Shown in pieces: positions 21,813-32,783 of a stretch of 64,000 nucleotides of DNA. The notes beneath the pieces are model-generated. The model had not been told where the DNA came from. It searched no databases and saw only the letters and a list, made by a program, of their open reading frames with translations. Source of the DNA: Picocystis sp. L7 (taxonomy: Eukaryota; Chlorophyta; Picocystophyceae; Picocystales; Picocystaceae). The number at the start of each line of letters is the position of its first letter. Position 1 is the stretch's first letter. The stretch spans positions 62,001 through 126,000 of the forward strand of contig QXJR01000007.1 in the NCBI GenBank assembly GCA_020975725.1. The letters are read 5' to 3'. The position numbers and the translations under genes were made by a program.

Positions 21813-23735
21813 GAGCTGAGCACACACCCTCTTCACCGGAATTTATCACCCCGGCGTCACCCCTCCCAAATCCCGGACGACTCCCTCCCGGGTCTAGACC
21901 GGGTCCTCCTTCCAATCGAAGGGGCCTCTCATTCGCTCTCATTTAGGAAGGAATGTTCCGGTTCAAAGGGGCTTCCCATCGGTGAAAGGCCTTCTCGTTG
22001 CTCCTCGAGGTGAATGTCATGGAGGGCGAGTGTCGAACGCCAAAAGAAAGTTAAATCGACAAGTAGGGATGCCTCTACCACACGCAAGGCAATCAACATG
22101 GAGTGATTGAAAGCCTTAGGCAAGATTTGTTGGTGTCAAATGGACGGTCATCATCTTGCCTACAATTGGGTATTGCATCGTCGAGCGATGCATTGGTCGA
22201 GAGGGAGGCACATGGAACGAATACAAAGCCTTTGCAACCGTGTACTCTTTTTTCAAGTGTGAGCTTCTACGGCTGACGGAAATATTTGAGGACAAAGAAG
22301 AGACAATCGATGGACAAAAAGAAACAAATACTCTTTCTCTCTTTTTTGCTACCGTTCAACCTACAAGAATGCCAACCCTCGACTATCGAAGCGACTTAGG
22401 ACAGAGACGTACAGTCGGTGCATTGTCTTTGCCTTGCGCTGAAGAAGTGTGTGACAATGTCCTCCCAGAGTGCATGCCACTATTGCATTTGTAGTTGGCC
22501 ATCTTCTCTTTCGAGGCGCATCACACATCATGAACACGAAACATCGATGTTTGACTCGACCATTCGGCCATTCAAAATGGACATCACATGAAAGTGTAGT
22601 GAAATTTCACTCACGTAATGCTTCTATGTTGCATGTCCAACAACACACATATGCCACATACAAATTAGGTCGTACAAGACTTTGCTTGAGCGAAGTAGCG
22701 CGAATATACATCCCTCACATTCGTCATGCTTCCGGGCAAACGATCCATCGGCTCCGGGTGAAACAAGGATGACGAATTACATAGACCCCCGCCCCTCCAA
22801 CACCCTCTCCAACCCACCCTTCGTGCAGGGCGGACGTCGTCGATCCTTCCCATACGTCCCACATGCACATATGGAACGCGATGGTTCCGTGGGATCGATG
22901 TCGATTGTGGTACGGGGGTCTTTTGATCATCGCAATGCGGAAGACGACGGGAACAAGACCCTTCCTTCTAGAAGCAATTGATCGCGAACCTTATGCTTGG
23001 GTACAAGTTTCATCCAACGCGTCACGGTCCCTAAACTCTCGAATCGACGTGTAGAAGAACCGGAGGAAAACTAGCGAGCGACACTCCTTTTCGCAAGAAG
23101 ATTTTGCAACCCTTGCGCATTCTTCTTCCAATTTCCCATCTTCCGACGATACCGGTCTACGCTCCGTCCGGAGGATTTCCTCCAGGGAGCGCACCTTCTC
23201 GTCCATGATCAGTGGACGGGTCGAGGCTACGATTCACCGGGTCATACCGGGACTTCCAAAGGCGTCGTTCGTTTGGCTTGGTGCCTGTGCGTTGGATCCA
23301 CGGTTGGAACCGTCCCTAGTCCGTGCGTTTGACGTTCTGATCCCTTTGGTGCGCATGTGGTGTTCCTACACTCTGCGTTTCCTGTTCTACTTCGTTTGGT
23401 TCTGCTCGGGGGAGGGTTGGGATCGCATGTGCTTGCTTTCTTTCGTTCTCCTCCACCTGGGTGGTGGTGTTCGCGTGTGTGTGATCGGGTTCCACCTGGG
23501 TTTTCCGATCCGTCCGGCTTCCGTTCCCTTCGAGTACCCGTACGGATGCACTGCACGTCCGAAAGGACACACCGAAGGACGGTTTGTTGGGTTCGTTCCC
23601 TTCGTTCCTTCCTTTCAGGGTTTGGGTTTCGAAGGACTGGATTGGAACGATGGCACGAGGGGGGCAGGCAGGTACCCTGAAGGCGGTAGGCAAGAGGGCT
23701 TGTGTCGGTGTGGGTGTGGCCGACACTCGGACACC
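21813..23735. other. Gene-poor stretch leading into the RPB2 promoter
   Basis: Lower GC to about 22750, then GC-rich. Only short ORFs without domain resemblance, the largest being a 112-codon plus-strand ORF from 22156. The last 700 bp probably carry the RPB2 promoter and 5' UTR. Nothing else was recognised. Confidence 0.4.
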
Positions 23736-26700
23736 ATGGTGTCGACCACCGTGGACTTCGCCGATCAAGAGATCAACGAAGAAGACGTGTGGACGGTCAT
23801 CGATGCCTACTTCATGGGTGAGCCGAAGCACGCAAGACTCGATCGACGAACGAAAACGAGAGGGACGAAACCAACACGCAAGCTAGGGTTTGGAAGTGCC
23901 CAAGCCACCACGCCTTGCCAAGCGAAGAACGAAGAAAAGACCTCCCACCGAATTTGAGGATCCATCCCACGCTGACAAGGCGATGCGACGGACGACGCGG
24001 CGATGCAGAACAAGGACTGGTGAGACAGCAGCTGGAATCCTTCGAAGAGTTCGTCGAAAACGCCATGCAAGAAATCGTGGACGAAAACAACACCATCGAA
24101 GTGTCGCCGGCCGCACAATTCGCACCCAACCTTGCAGGTGGAGAGCAAAAAGCCTACCGGATCCAGTTCCATCAGATCTACCTCAGCAAACCCATCGTCA
24201 ACGAAAACGACGGCGAAACCTCCGTGCTCTTCCCCCGAGAAGCCAGGCTCAGGAACCTCACGTACGTCGAACCAATCCACGCGAAACGAAACGAACTGGA
24301 AGCACGAACGATGCGTGCGAACGGCGCTTGGGCGGTGGGCTGACGAGACACCGCGCGAAACAACGCCAGGTACTCGGCACCGCTGTACGTGGACGTGACC
24401 AAGACCATCGTCACCTATGGTCCGAACGGAGAGCCTTTCGAAGACATCGAACAGCTGCCTAAAATGTTCATCGGTAAAGTGCCCGTGATGCTCAAGTCCA
24501 AATACTGCAGCATCTACGGACAGAGCGAACAGGACCTCGCGGAGAACTTTGGGGAATGTCCGATGGACGAAGGTGGCTACTTTATCATCAACGGGAGCGA
24601 AAAGGTGCTGATTGCACAAGAAAAAATGAGCAACAACAGGGTCTACATCTTCGAGAAGAGACAGCCGGCCAAGCACTCCTTCGTTGCGGAGTGCAGGTCC
24701 CAAATGGAAGTGGGGTCAAGACCCACCAGCACCATGTATGTGAAGATGCTCTCCAAGGCGGCATCCAGAGGGGGGGTGGGAGCATCCATCACCTGCACCA
24801 TTCCTTACATACGCACGGACATACCGATCATCATCGTTTTCAGAGCACTAGGGTTCACTGCAGACAAAGAGATTCTTGAGCACATCGTGTATGACTTTAA
24901 CGATTCGGCCATGATGGAATTGCTGCGCCCTTCCATCGAAGAAGCAGCACCCATCCAGTCACAGGACGTGGCCTTGGACTTTATAGGTAAGCGAGGAAAT
25001 ACGCTTGGTTTCAACCGCGAAAAGCGGATTAGCTATGCAAAGGACGTCCTTCAGAAGGAGCTGCTGCCCCATGTGGGGGTGGGCGAGTTCTGCCAAACGA
25101 AGAAGGCCTACTACTTTGGGTACATCATTCACCGGCTTTTGCTCTGTGCCCTCGGCAGACGAAAGGAAGACGATCGCGACCACTATGGAAACAAACGTCT
25201 GGACCTGGCCGGTCCTTTGCTCGGGGGTCTGTTCCGCATGCTCTTCCGAAAGCTCACGAAGGACGCACAGTCGCACTTGCAAAAGTGCGTAGATTCGGGG
25301 AAGGAGATTAATTTAGTATCCGCGCTGAAGTCCAAGACCATCACGTCAGGCCTGAAGTACTCCCTGGCCACAGGAAACTGGGGCGCGCAGGGCACGCAAG
25401 GCGTCCGCGCCGGTGTTTCTCAGGTCCTGAATAGGCTCACTTTTGCCTCCACGATGTCACACTTGAGGCGCCTTAATTCCCCCATTGGGAGGGAGGGAAA
25501 GCTAGCAAAACCACGTCAGTTGCACAACAGCCACTGGGGTATGATCTGCCCAGCGGAGACGCCAGAGGGGCAGGCATGCGGGCTCGTGAAGAACCTTGCC
25601 TTGATGGCAAAAGTGTCCGTGGGTTGCCCGTCTGCAGTGGTGCTGGAATTCCTGGAAGAGTTCAACATGGAAAGCTTGGAGGAAGTGCAACCCTCAGTCA
25701 TCCCTCTTGCGACTCGCATATTCGTGAATGGCAACTGGGTTGGCATTCACAGGGATCCAGATTTGATTGTGAGGACCTTGAGGCGACTGAGAAGGGACGG
25801 AGACATCAATTCCGAAGTGAGCATCGTGTGGGACATGCGCCTCCAAGAGCTGCGCTTGACCTGTGACGCTGGGCGCTGCATGAGGCCGCTATTTATCGTG
25901 GAGAATCAACGTCTCAACATAAAGAAGTCGCACATCATTGGCCTTCAAGACCACGAAAACTTACATGTGACGTGGTCATCTCTGTGTCAGAACGGCTGCG
26001 TAGAGTACGTGGACTTGGAGGAAGAAGAGACCACGATGATCAGCATGCACATCCGGGACCTCACAGAAGCCAGGCAAAATCCGAAGGAGGCGTATTCCAC
26101 GACTTACACGCACTGCGAGATCCATCCTTCCATGATTCTGGGGGTCTGTGGTTCGATCATACCGTTTCCGGATCACAACCAGTCACCGCGAAACACATAC
26201 CAGTCGGCCATGGGCAAGCAGGCGATGGGCATCTATGTCACCAATTACAACCTTCGGTTCGATACTCTTGGTTATGTGCTTTTCTATCCTCAGAAGCCGT
26301 TGGTCATCACCAAGTCTATGGAGTACTTGCACTTTAGGGACCTTCCTGCAGGCCAGAACGTATGTGTTGCCATTGCCATTTACACGGGATACAACCAGGA
26401 AGACTCGCTGATCATGAATCAGTCTTCCATCGATCGAGGTCTCTTTCGCTCGGCATCCTACAAAACTTACCGGGATGAAGAGAAGAAGCAGATGGGCACC
26501 ATCATTCGTGAGGAGCTGGAGTGTCCTTCAAGGGAGAGCACGTTGGGTATGCGCATGGGAACATATGACAAGTTGGATCAGGATGGGCTGGTGCCCCCTG
26601 GCACACGTGTTTCGGGGGAAGACATCATCATTGGGAAGACGGTCGCCTTGCCAGACAATGTACCGGGTATGAGCCAGAGGTACTCGAAGAGGGATCTGAG

Positions 26701-27544
26701 CACCTCGATGAAGGGAAGCGACACTGGCATCGTTGACCAGGTTCTGATCACGACCAACGACGAGGGCTTGCGTTTCGTGAAAATGAGGATTCGCTCCATA
26801 CGCGTTCCCCAAATCGGCGACAAGTTCGCCAGCCGGCACGGTCAGAAAGGCACCGTGGGTATGACGTACACACAGGAGGACATGCCTTTCACGGCAGAGG
26901 GGATTACGCCGGACATCATTGTGAATCCGCACGCCATTCCGTCGCGCATGACCATTGGCCAGCTGGTGGAGTGCCTAATGGGCAAGGTTGCGGTCTTTGA
27001 AGGGAAAGAAGGGGATGCCACGCCTTTCACTGATGTGACGGTCGATAACATATCGTCCCAGCTCCACCGTCACGGTTTTCAGTCCCGCGGGTACGAAGTA
27101 ATGTATAACGGGCACACGGGTCGCAGGTTAAATGCTCAAATCTTCATGGGCCCCACGTACTATCAACGACTGAAGCATATGGTGGATGACAAAATCCACT
27201 CTCGTGGCCGTGGTCCGGTTCAGATCCTCACCAGGCAACCGGTCGAGGGTAGATCCCGCGACGGCGGGCTTCGATTTGGAGAGATGGAAAGGGACTGCAT
27301 GATCAGTCACGGGGCCGCCAACTTTCTCAAGGAGCGATTGTTTGACCAGTCGGATGCATATCGTGTGCACGTATGTGAATGGTGTGGGCTTATCGCAATC
27401 GCCAACTTGAAGAAGGGCACATATGAGTGTCGTTCCTGCCGCAACAAGACGGACATCGTGCAGGTCCACCTCCCGTACGCTTGCAAGTTGTTGTTTCAAG
27501 AGTTGATGTCCATGCAGATCGCCCCTCGCATGTTCTTTGAATGA
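23736..27544 (+). CDS. RPB2: RNA polymerase II second-largest subunit RPB2, three exons
   Basis: Exons 23736-23817, 24009-24261 and 24370-27544, with introns of 191 nt (GTGAGC...GCAG) and 108 nt (GTACGT...CCAG). The product is 1169 residues, close to the 1174 of the human protein. Exon 1 ends in [13 protein letters not shown] and exon 2 resumes [16 protein letters not shown], exactly as in other RPB2 proteins. Exon 2 to 3 joins EARLRNLT to [12 protein letters not shown]. Visible hallmarks are the fork region [18 protein letters not shown], the active-site block [27 protein letters not shown] in the hybrid-binding region, and the C-terminal zinc site CEWC...CRSC. It forms the core catalytic cleft of nuclear RNA polymerase II with RPB1. 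The later 3 kb is uninterrupted. Confidence 0.97.
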
Positions 27545-27605
27545 TCGCGCTCCTTCGCTGCTGGTTGACGGATGCATCCCCTGATGATCATGCCTGGGTA
27601 GGTAA

Positions 27606-27611
27606 AATAAA
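27606..27611 (+). terminator. Poly(A) signal AATAAA of RPB2
   Basis: A canonical AATAAA 62 nt past the RPB2 stop codon, in the expected position for a cleavage and polyadenylation signal. Confidence 0.5.
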
Positions 27612-28607
27612 TGGATGTTAGGTTCCTGTTGTGTCGGGGCCCTGAACTTTGGTACGCTGTGGGACGGGACGCACGGGTACGTCTGGCACCATCCTTCCTT
27701 TCCCATGTTCCGAGCGCTGCAGGTTTCGTCCGGTCTCCGATTAGTTTTCTCCGTGTTTCCCCGCTCCTGGATCAGTCTCATGTTTTTCTCATTGTACTGC
27801 TCGGCGTTGGTGGGGAGGGGGCGTTGCTCTTTCCTTTGGGCACCGGATGAAACGTTGCTTTGGGGGCCAAGGTTGGGGCATGGGGCACGTATGCGTTCCG
27901 CACTCCATGCCATGATTCTCTTCCTTCCCCGTGGACTATCCTTTCCTCTCTCGTTGGGATTCGTTGGTTCGTTTTCAACTCTCCTGGTTGCTTCCTCGTA
28001 TGCATTGGATCCCTCCTGTCTCTACGGTGGGACCTTCTTCCATCTGGGTCGAGGATGGTACATGACCCTGTGGAAGGGTAGGGTAGGTCCATGGGGTCGT
28101 GTCTCCTCGTTCCCTCCCCGCCACCCCCCCCCCCGGGGTTGGGAGGGAAGGGTGGGGGGTGGATCCTCTGCGCACATATGGTCCTCTCTCCCCGGATTCC
28201 CGGTCTCTTCTTGGTTCGCATTCGGGGGGATCCGTCCTAGCCTCGTGGAGGAGGTCCTGGGGCGGAAGGTATATTCCTTCCCCCTCTCCTCCCGGGACAG
28301 ATCCCGTTTCCTCCCCCTCCCTCGCTTCCTTTTCGATCGGGATCCATAATGGGTTTCAAACCCACCCTCCCTTCCTTTCACGTCCCATCCGAAAGGGATG
28401 GCTTCCATGCCCAACGTGTCCCTGTTCATCCCCATTCGCGACACGACGAAGCCAAGCAAGGAATCCGTCGAAACCGTCCGCTTCGCAAACCATCAATCGC
28501 ACGGTCCTCCGGTCTCGAAGGCACGAGTGGAAAACGCACAACGGGTTCCTGTACGAGAAGGAAAGGAAGAGCGGATCGTAGGAACCCTCCCATCCCTCAC
28601 GTCCGAC
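27612..28607. promoter_or_regulatory. Intergenic region and SPX-gene promoter, with an 11-C run
   Basis: About 1 kb without a credible gene. It is GC-rich, with an 11-C run at 28124-28134 followed by a GGGG block and several GGATCC palindromes between 28010 and 28330. This resembles the promoters of the other genes here. Confidence 0.4.
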
Positions 28608-29775
28608 ATGAAGTTTGGAAAGCTGCTGCGAAACACGGCAGAAGCCCAACCGGAATGGGCCGACGCCTACCTGGACTACAAGCTGCTCAAGAAGAAGCTC
28701 AAAGCACTCAAACGAAACGAAGAAGATGCAGGTGCGGGAAACCGAAAAAAAAAAAAAGACGCGAACGAGACCTTCGGACATCGCGCGGGAGGAAAGAGAG
28801 TGGGCCGTCGGACCTCGGTGGAGAGAGACGCAAACGAGGTCGAGTGGAAGACAACGACGCAAGGAACCGTTCGAAAGAGAGAAAACGGATGAATACTGAC
28901 GCCGAAAACGAAGACGCGAACGGACGAGACAACGGAGAGGCTGCGAACCAACACTGGACGGAAGCACGAGCCGACAGCCAACAAGGAGCAGGCGTCAGCC
29001 AGGTACGCACGCGTGTCTTTCTGGACCAAAAAAGAAATCCCGCTCGCACCTAAACGCTCGCCAAGGGAGCGCGGCCGGTGCAAGGAAAAATATGGGTCTT
29101 TCCTGCGGCATCACAAGCTGACCTCCTCGTGCTCATTGACAAACCTGGCTGCCATGACCTCGTGCCACCCAGCTGGAGAAACCAGAGCTCACCACGGAAG
29201 AGCAGGAATTCATCACCACACTCAACGAGGAACTGAACAAGTTCAACAACTTCTTCATGGAGAAGGAAGAGGAGCATGTGATCAACCTGAGAAATTACGA
29301 AGATCGAGCGCGCGTGCTACTCTCCGAGGAAGAAGCAGACGTGGAAAGGCTGCAGCGCCTCATCGGGGAGCTGACGCAACTGCATGGTGATATGGTGATG
29401 CTTTTAAACTGGAGCATGCTGAACTATGCGGCCCTGGTTAAAATATTAAAAAAGCATGACAAAATGACCGGCCTCCTGATCCGATCGGAATACCTGGCAA
29501 ACGTGGTGAAACAGCCGTTTTTTTCCACAGGCCTAATGAAAAAGCTGGTGAAAAAAGCCGAAGGGCTGATCCGTACACTGAGCTCAAAGCTTGGTGACAC
29601 ATCAGAACCTACCCCCGGACGGCTCCCTGAATTGGTAGCCTTCAGTGTGTCCGCAGATCCCGACGCACAGCTATCACACATCCAGCAGGCCATCGAGGTG
29701 TGGAAGCAGCTTAGACCCGCAGCGCCACAGCTGCCAGAAGTTCCCCCGCCAGAAAAGCGTGCAAGGTTGAATTAG
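28608..29775 (+). CDS. SPX-domain protein (inositol-pyrophosphate/phosphate sensor), two exons
   Basis: Exon 1 is 28608-28731, starting MKFGKLLRNTAEAQPEW, the N-terminal SPX helix, and ending after the KLLKKKLKALK helix. The intron begins GTGCGG at 28732. The exon 2 start that keeps the frame is 29186 (acceptor ACCAG), giving 237 residues; the acceptor at 29172 looks equally good but would shift frame, so this edge is uncertain. Exon 2 continues EFITTLNEELNKFNNFF and has the lysine surface KILKKHDKMTG that binds inositol pyrophosphates in SPX structures. Nothing follows the SPX domain apart from a short Pro/Lys-rich tail, so it is a stand-alone SPX protein like plant SPX1-4, which regulate phosphate-starvation responses. 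No EXS, RING or transporter domain is present. Confidence 0.88.
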
Positions 29776-29915
29776 GGCAGTGAGGAAGCCTTTCAAATTT
29801 CAAGTGGCATCCACTGGTAGCCAAAGAAGATGTACGCAAGCATGGAAGACAAGGCGAGCCTGAGCTTAAGCCTGTGTGCACATCGTGCCCTCTAAAGTGC
29901 AGAGTCTATAACGAA
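29776..29915. other. Convergent 3' spacer between the SPX gene and SEC5
   Basis: Only 140 bp separate the two stop codons, so the 3' UTRs must overlap or be very short. No canonical AATAAA seen. Confidence 0.4.
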
Positions 29916-32555
29916 TCATTCGTTCCTTGCAGACGAGAAGCACAGCGTCATGAGCCTGGTCTTTGCTATGCCGTCGTCTATCAACCGGCTCAGGTGATCT
30001 TCTGACATACACGCACCATTTATCAAGTGAAGGCACTTTTGCTGGATGCTGTCCTCGATGTAAACATCCAGCACCGTGAGGAAGTACTGCATTTCGAATG
30101 CAAGCTGCTTACATGCAGGTCCTTTTCCGTGCTGTACCCTTGCAACAGCAGATGCTAGGGCATCCATCACCTGTGTAACAAACAGCGGCATGATCTTTCT
30201 GGTAAAAGAGTCCGGGAGACGCAACATATCCGCACGAAAGGACAGCAAGAATTCGAGCACATCCAGTGCCTCGTAACGAACAGTACCCACATCTCTTTCC
30301 TGAAGCGATTCGAAACCTTGCACATATGCGGACACCACGTTGGAAAGACCAGCGAAATGTCGTTCCACTAGGGCCTCTGCGGCCTTGCTTTCTACTTCTT
30401 GCGCCTTGGAGCAAAACTCTTCAAGTGCTCCCGCGAATTCCCTTAGCAGATCTACTCTGTGCTGCAGGTGGCCTGCCCGCACCGACCTCAAGAGAGAGGC
30501 TGCAGTGTGCTCTTGGATAAAGTGAATGGCGCAGAGACAACCAGACAGCTCCACATCTGTCGTGCCAGGGATAGAAACAACCGCCTGCACAGCGTTCAAG
30601 TACATAGTGAGGCACCTGAAGAGGATGGGAGAGAAGGATTGCCACAGGGCGGCGACCGTGCTCGCCTCTCCACCGCAGCTGCCAGCGAGGCTCTCGATCT
30701 TGTCCAGGTGCCTCAGCACAACCCCTTCCAGCTCCAGCGCGCTCTCGGGCAAAAGCGTGCCATACTTCTCTGCTGGCACTTCGAAGACGGGCCTTCCAAT
30801 TGGCAATTGCTCTGGTGCCCAACAAGTGTTGTTGATCAGCTGCTCCATCTCGTGGTTGGCAGATTTCTGCAGGTACCAGAAGAAGCGGCCAAAGAGCTCG
30901 GCGCGCAGCGCAGAGATAGCATCCTTTCCGAGTGAAGTGCATGGATCCAGCTGTATTGCGTGTGTAGTTTGCAGGAACTCTACTATAGACTGGGACAGCG
31001 TTTCGATGGTGAGGGTCCTCTTGATGAAGTCATTGTAGGCATCTTTCACAGATACCGAAAAGCATGCGAAGAGATCCAGAGTCATGGCATCAAACGCCTC
31101 TTCGTCCAAAGCTGTCGAACGATCCCCTTGGGTGTAGGATCCACGGAAGGTAGACAGCAAGGAGCAGAAAAAGGGAATGTTGGCTGCTGCCACGGCACAA
31201 AGCCTTCGCACCAGCCTCAAGCTAAGCAGCACGCCCCTTTCTTCGAGCTCCTTGGTGTGCGGAGTCCTCTGCTCTGTGCTTGGTGATACCGCCGAGTCCA
31301 AGGCCCTGGCGCTCAGGTCCACATCTCCGTGCAGCTCTCTCCATCGGCTCTCCGCCTCGGCATGCTCTTGGAGCTCCTCCTCTAAGGCCTCCATGCGTTC
31401 CATGTAGTTCAAGGTGCAATTCTTGAACAGGTTGGTGATCCTGTCGTGCAAAAGCTGGAGGTAGTACCCCACAGGATCTTGCTTGGACTGATCGAAATCT
31501 GCCCAGAGGCTTTCCTCCACTTCCTTCAGCTCCAGCAAATGCCTGACGATGCGTTCTGCTTCGTCGATGCCGAGTTCTGGGTTTTCCAGTTCCACATACA
31601 TGTTCTGGGCCATCTCCTTGAGCATCTTTTGCAGCTCTCCCAGCAGTTTGTGCAGTATCCCCATGCTGGTTTTTTGGATGAGGCCCTTGGCCCTGCTGTA
31701 TTCCGTGACGATCTTCGTGTGTTCTCCCTTGCGCACGTACTCACGGAACTGCTTGGGCAGGCCCAGCAGGGATTTGAATCTTCCGAGGAGGTCCAGGACT
31801 TTTTTGATGCGTTGGATCTGATCCTGCCTCTCTAGCATGGGTCCGTAGATCCTCTTGGATTGTGCGTTGAGCTGTTCGAGGGAGACTTTGAGGGACGCGA
31901 TGGAGGCCAGGTTTTCGGTCCCGTCTCCCACGTACTTCATCCTGGCATGCAAGTGATCGATGGTGTTTTTGCAGCTGATGAATCTTTCGAAGTTGTCTTT
32001 GACCAGTGCCTTGAGTTGTCCTTTCCTTTCCGACAGCTCTTCTTGCAAGACTTTCGTCCCTTGTTCGAGCTTTTCTAGGGTGGTCTCCCGATGGACGATG
32101 GTCAGGTACGCGACGGGATCGAACCCTTGGCTGTTGGTTCGGATGTCTTTGTTCTCCAGTTGTCCTTCGATCCACGACGTCCTTCTTTCCGTGTGGTTGC
32201 TTTTGGGGGAGAGCAGGCCATTGGATCCCCCACGTTCGCCATCCTCTTCTTTTTCTTCTGCTCCACCTTCTCCCTTCTCCACTTCTTGGCACAGCATCCC
32301 TCGCGTTGTGTCGCACCATCCCCATCCGAGCGGATCTTTGCACCATCTTTCCTCCCTAAGCACGTGGGTGCGGTCTTGGTTCGGGTGTCGGGTCCCTGGC
32401 GTTCCTCGGTTTCCTTCTTCTTTCGCTTGTGGATCGCGTTTGCCATCGTCGGTGTCTGCACCGATCCATCGGGAGAGTCTCTGGGCCGCATCCGTCAGCT
32501 CCTTCTCGTCCACTTCCGCCCACGTGCGCGGTGGGTGGTTTCGCGCCTGGGCCAT
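29916..32555 (-). CDS. SEC5: Exocyst complex component SEC5 (EXOC2), two exons
   Basis: Exon 1 is 32555-32462 and exon 2 is 32125-29916, with a 336-nt intron (donor GTGCAG, acceptor CCAAG, phase 1). The product is 767 residues. The intron length is a multiple of three and free of stops, so reading through would insert 112 residues of charged, unconserved sequence. The join gives RLSRWIGFDPVAYLTIVH. The diagnostic SEC5 block follows: LKALVKDNFERFISCKNTIDHLHARM, written here in part as KDNFERFISCKNTID. The rest is the long helical-rod domain, with YGPMLERQDQIQRIKKVL matching plant SEC5. SEC5 is one of eight subunits tethering secretory vesicles to the plasma membrane. The TIG/Ral-binding domain of animal SEC5 is absent. 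It shares a 228-bp promoter with the methyltransferase gene. Confidence 0.9.
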   Translation of the reverse strand: MAQARNHPPRTWAEVDEKELTDAAQRLSRWIGADTDDGKRDPQAKEEGNRGTPGTRHPNQDRTHVLREERWCKDPLGWGWCDTTRGMLCQEVEKGEGGAEEKEEDGERGGSNGLLSPKSNHTERRTSWIEGQLENKDIRTNSQGFDPVAYLTIVHRETTLEKLEQGTKVLQEELSERKGQLKALVKDNFERFISCKNTIDHLHARMKYVGDGTENLASIASLKVSLEQLNAQSKRIYGPMLERQDQIQRIKKVLDLLGRFKSLLGLPKQFREYVRKGEHTKIVTEYSRAKGLIQKTSMGILHKLLGELQKMLKEMAQNMYVELENPELGIDEAERIVRHLLELKEVEESLWADFDQSKQDPVGYYLQLLHDRITNLFKNCTLNYMERMEALEEELQEHAEAESRWRELHGDVDLSARALDSAVSPSTEQRTPHTKELEERGVLLSLRLVRRLCAVAAANIPFFCSLLSTFRGSYTQGDRSTALDEEAFDAMTLDLFACFSVSVKDAYNDFIKRTLTIETLSQSIVEFLQTTHAIQLDPCTSLGKDAISALRAELFGRFFWYLQKSANHEMEQLINNTCWAPEQLPIGRPVFEVPAEKYGTLLPESALELEGVVLRHLDKIESLAGSCGGEASTVAALWQSFSPILFRCLTMYLNAVQAVVSIPGTTDVELSGCLCAIHFIQEHTAASLLRSVRAGHLQHRVDLLREFAGALEEFCSKAQEVESKAAEALVERHFAGLSNVVSAYVQGFESLQERDVGTVRYEALDVLEFLLSFRADMLRLPDSFTRKIMPLFVTQVMDALASAVARVQHGKGPACKQLAFEMQYFLTVLDVYIEDSIQQKCLHLINGACMSEDHLSRLIDDGIAKTRLMTLCFSSARNE

Positions 32556-32783
32556 CCTTCCACCGTCTCTCGTCCCCGCCCAAAGGGAAAGGGAAAAAGG
32601 GAAAGGGAGAGGACGAGTTTTGTTCGATCCCTTCCTCTGGTTTCACGGTGGGAACCCGTCTCGTTTCCCCCCCCCCCAATCATCCCCGATCGATCGATCG
32701 ATCCCTTCCCTTGGGGACCCAAGGGTGGGTCTCCCCTCCCCCGGTGGGAGGAGGGGCAGGGGGATCCACGTGGGATTCCAGCC
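32556..32783. promoter_or_regulatory. 228-bp bidirectional promoter, SEC5 / MT-A70
   Basis: The two ATGs face away from each other across only 228 bp, so both core promoters and 5' UTRs must lie here. It contains an 11-C run (32667-32677), a GATC tetranucleotide repeat right after it, and a near-perfect hairpin CCTTGGG-GA-CCCAAGG at about 32707-32722. Confidence 0.6.

Noticed and set aside
29172-29185. SPX intron acceptor at 29172 (CCCAG)
   Set aside because: It looks like a good acceptor but shifts the frame with the donor at 28732; the acceptor at 29185 keeps it. Kept as an uncertainty.
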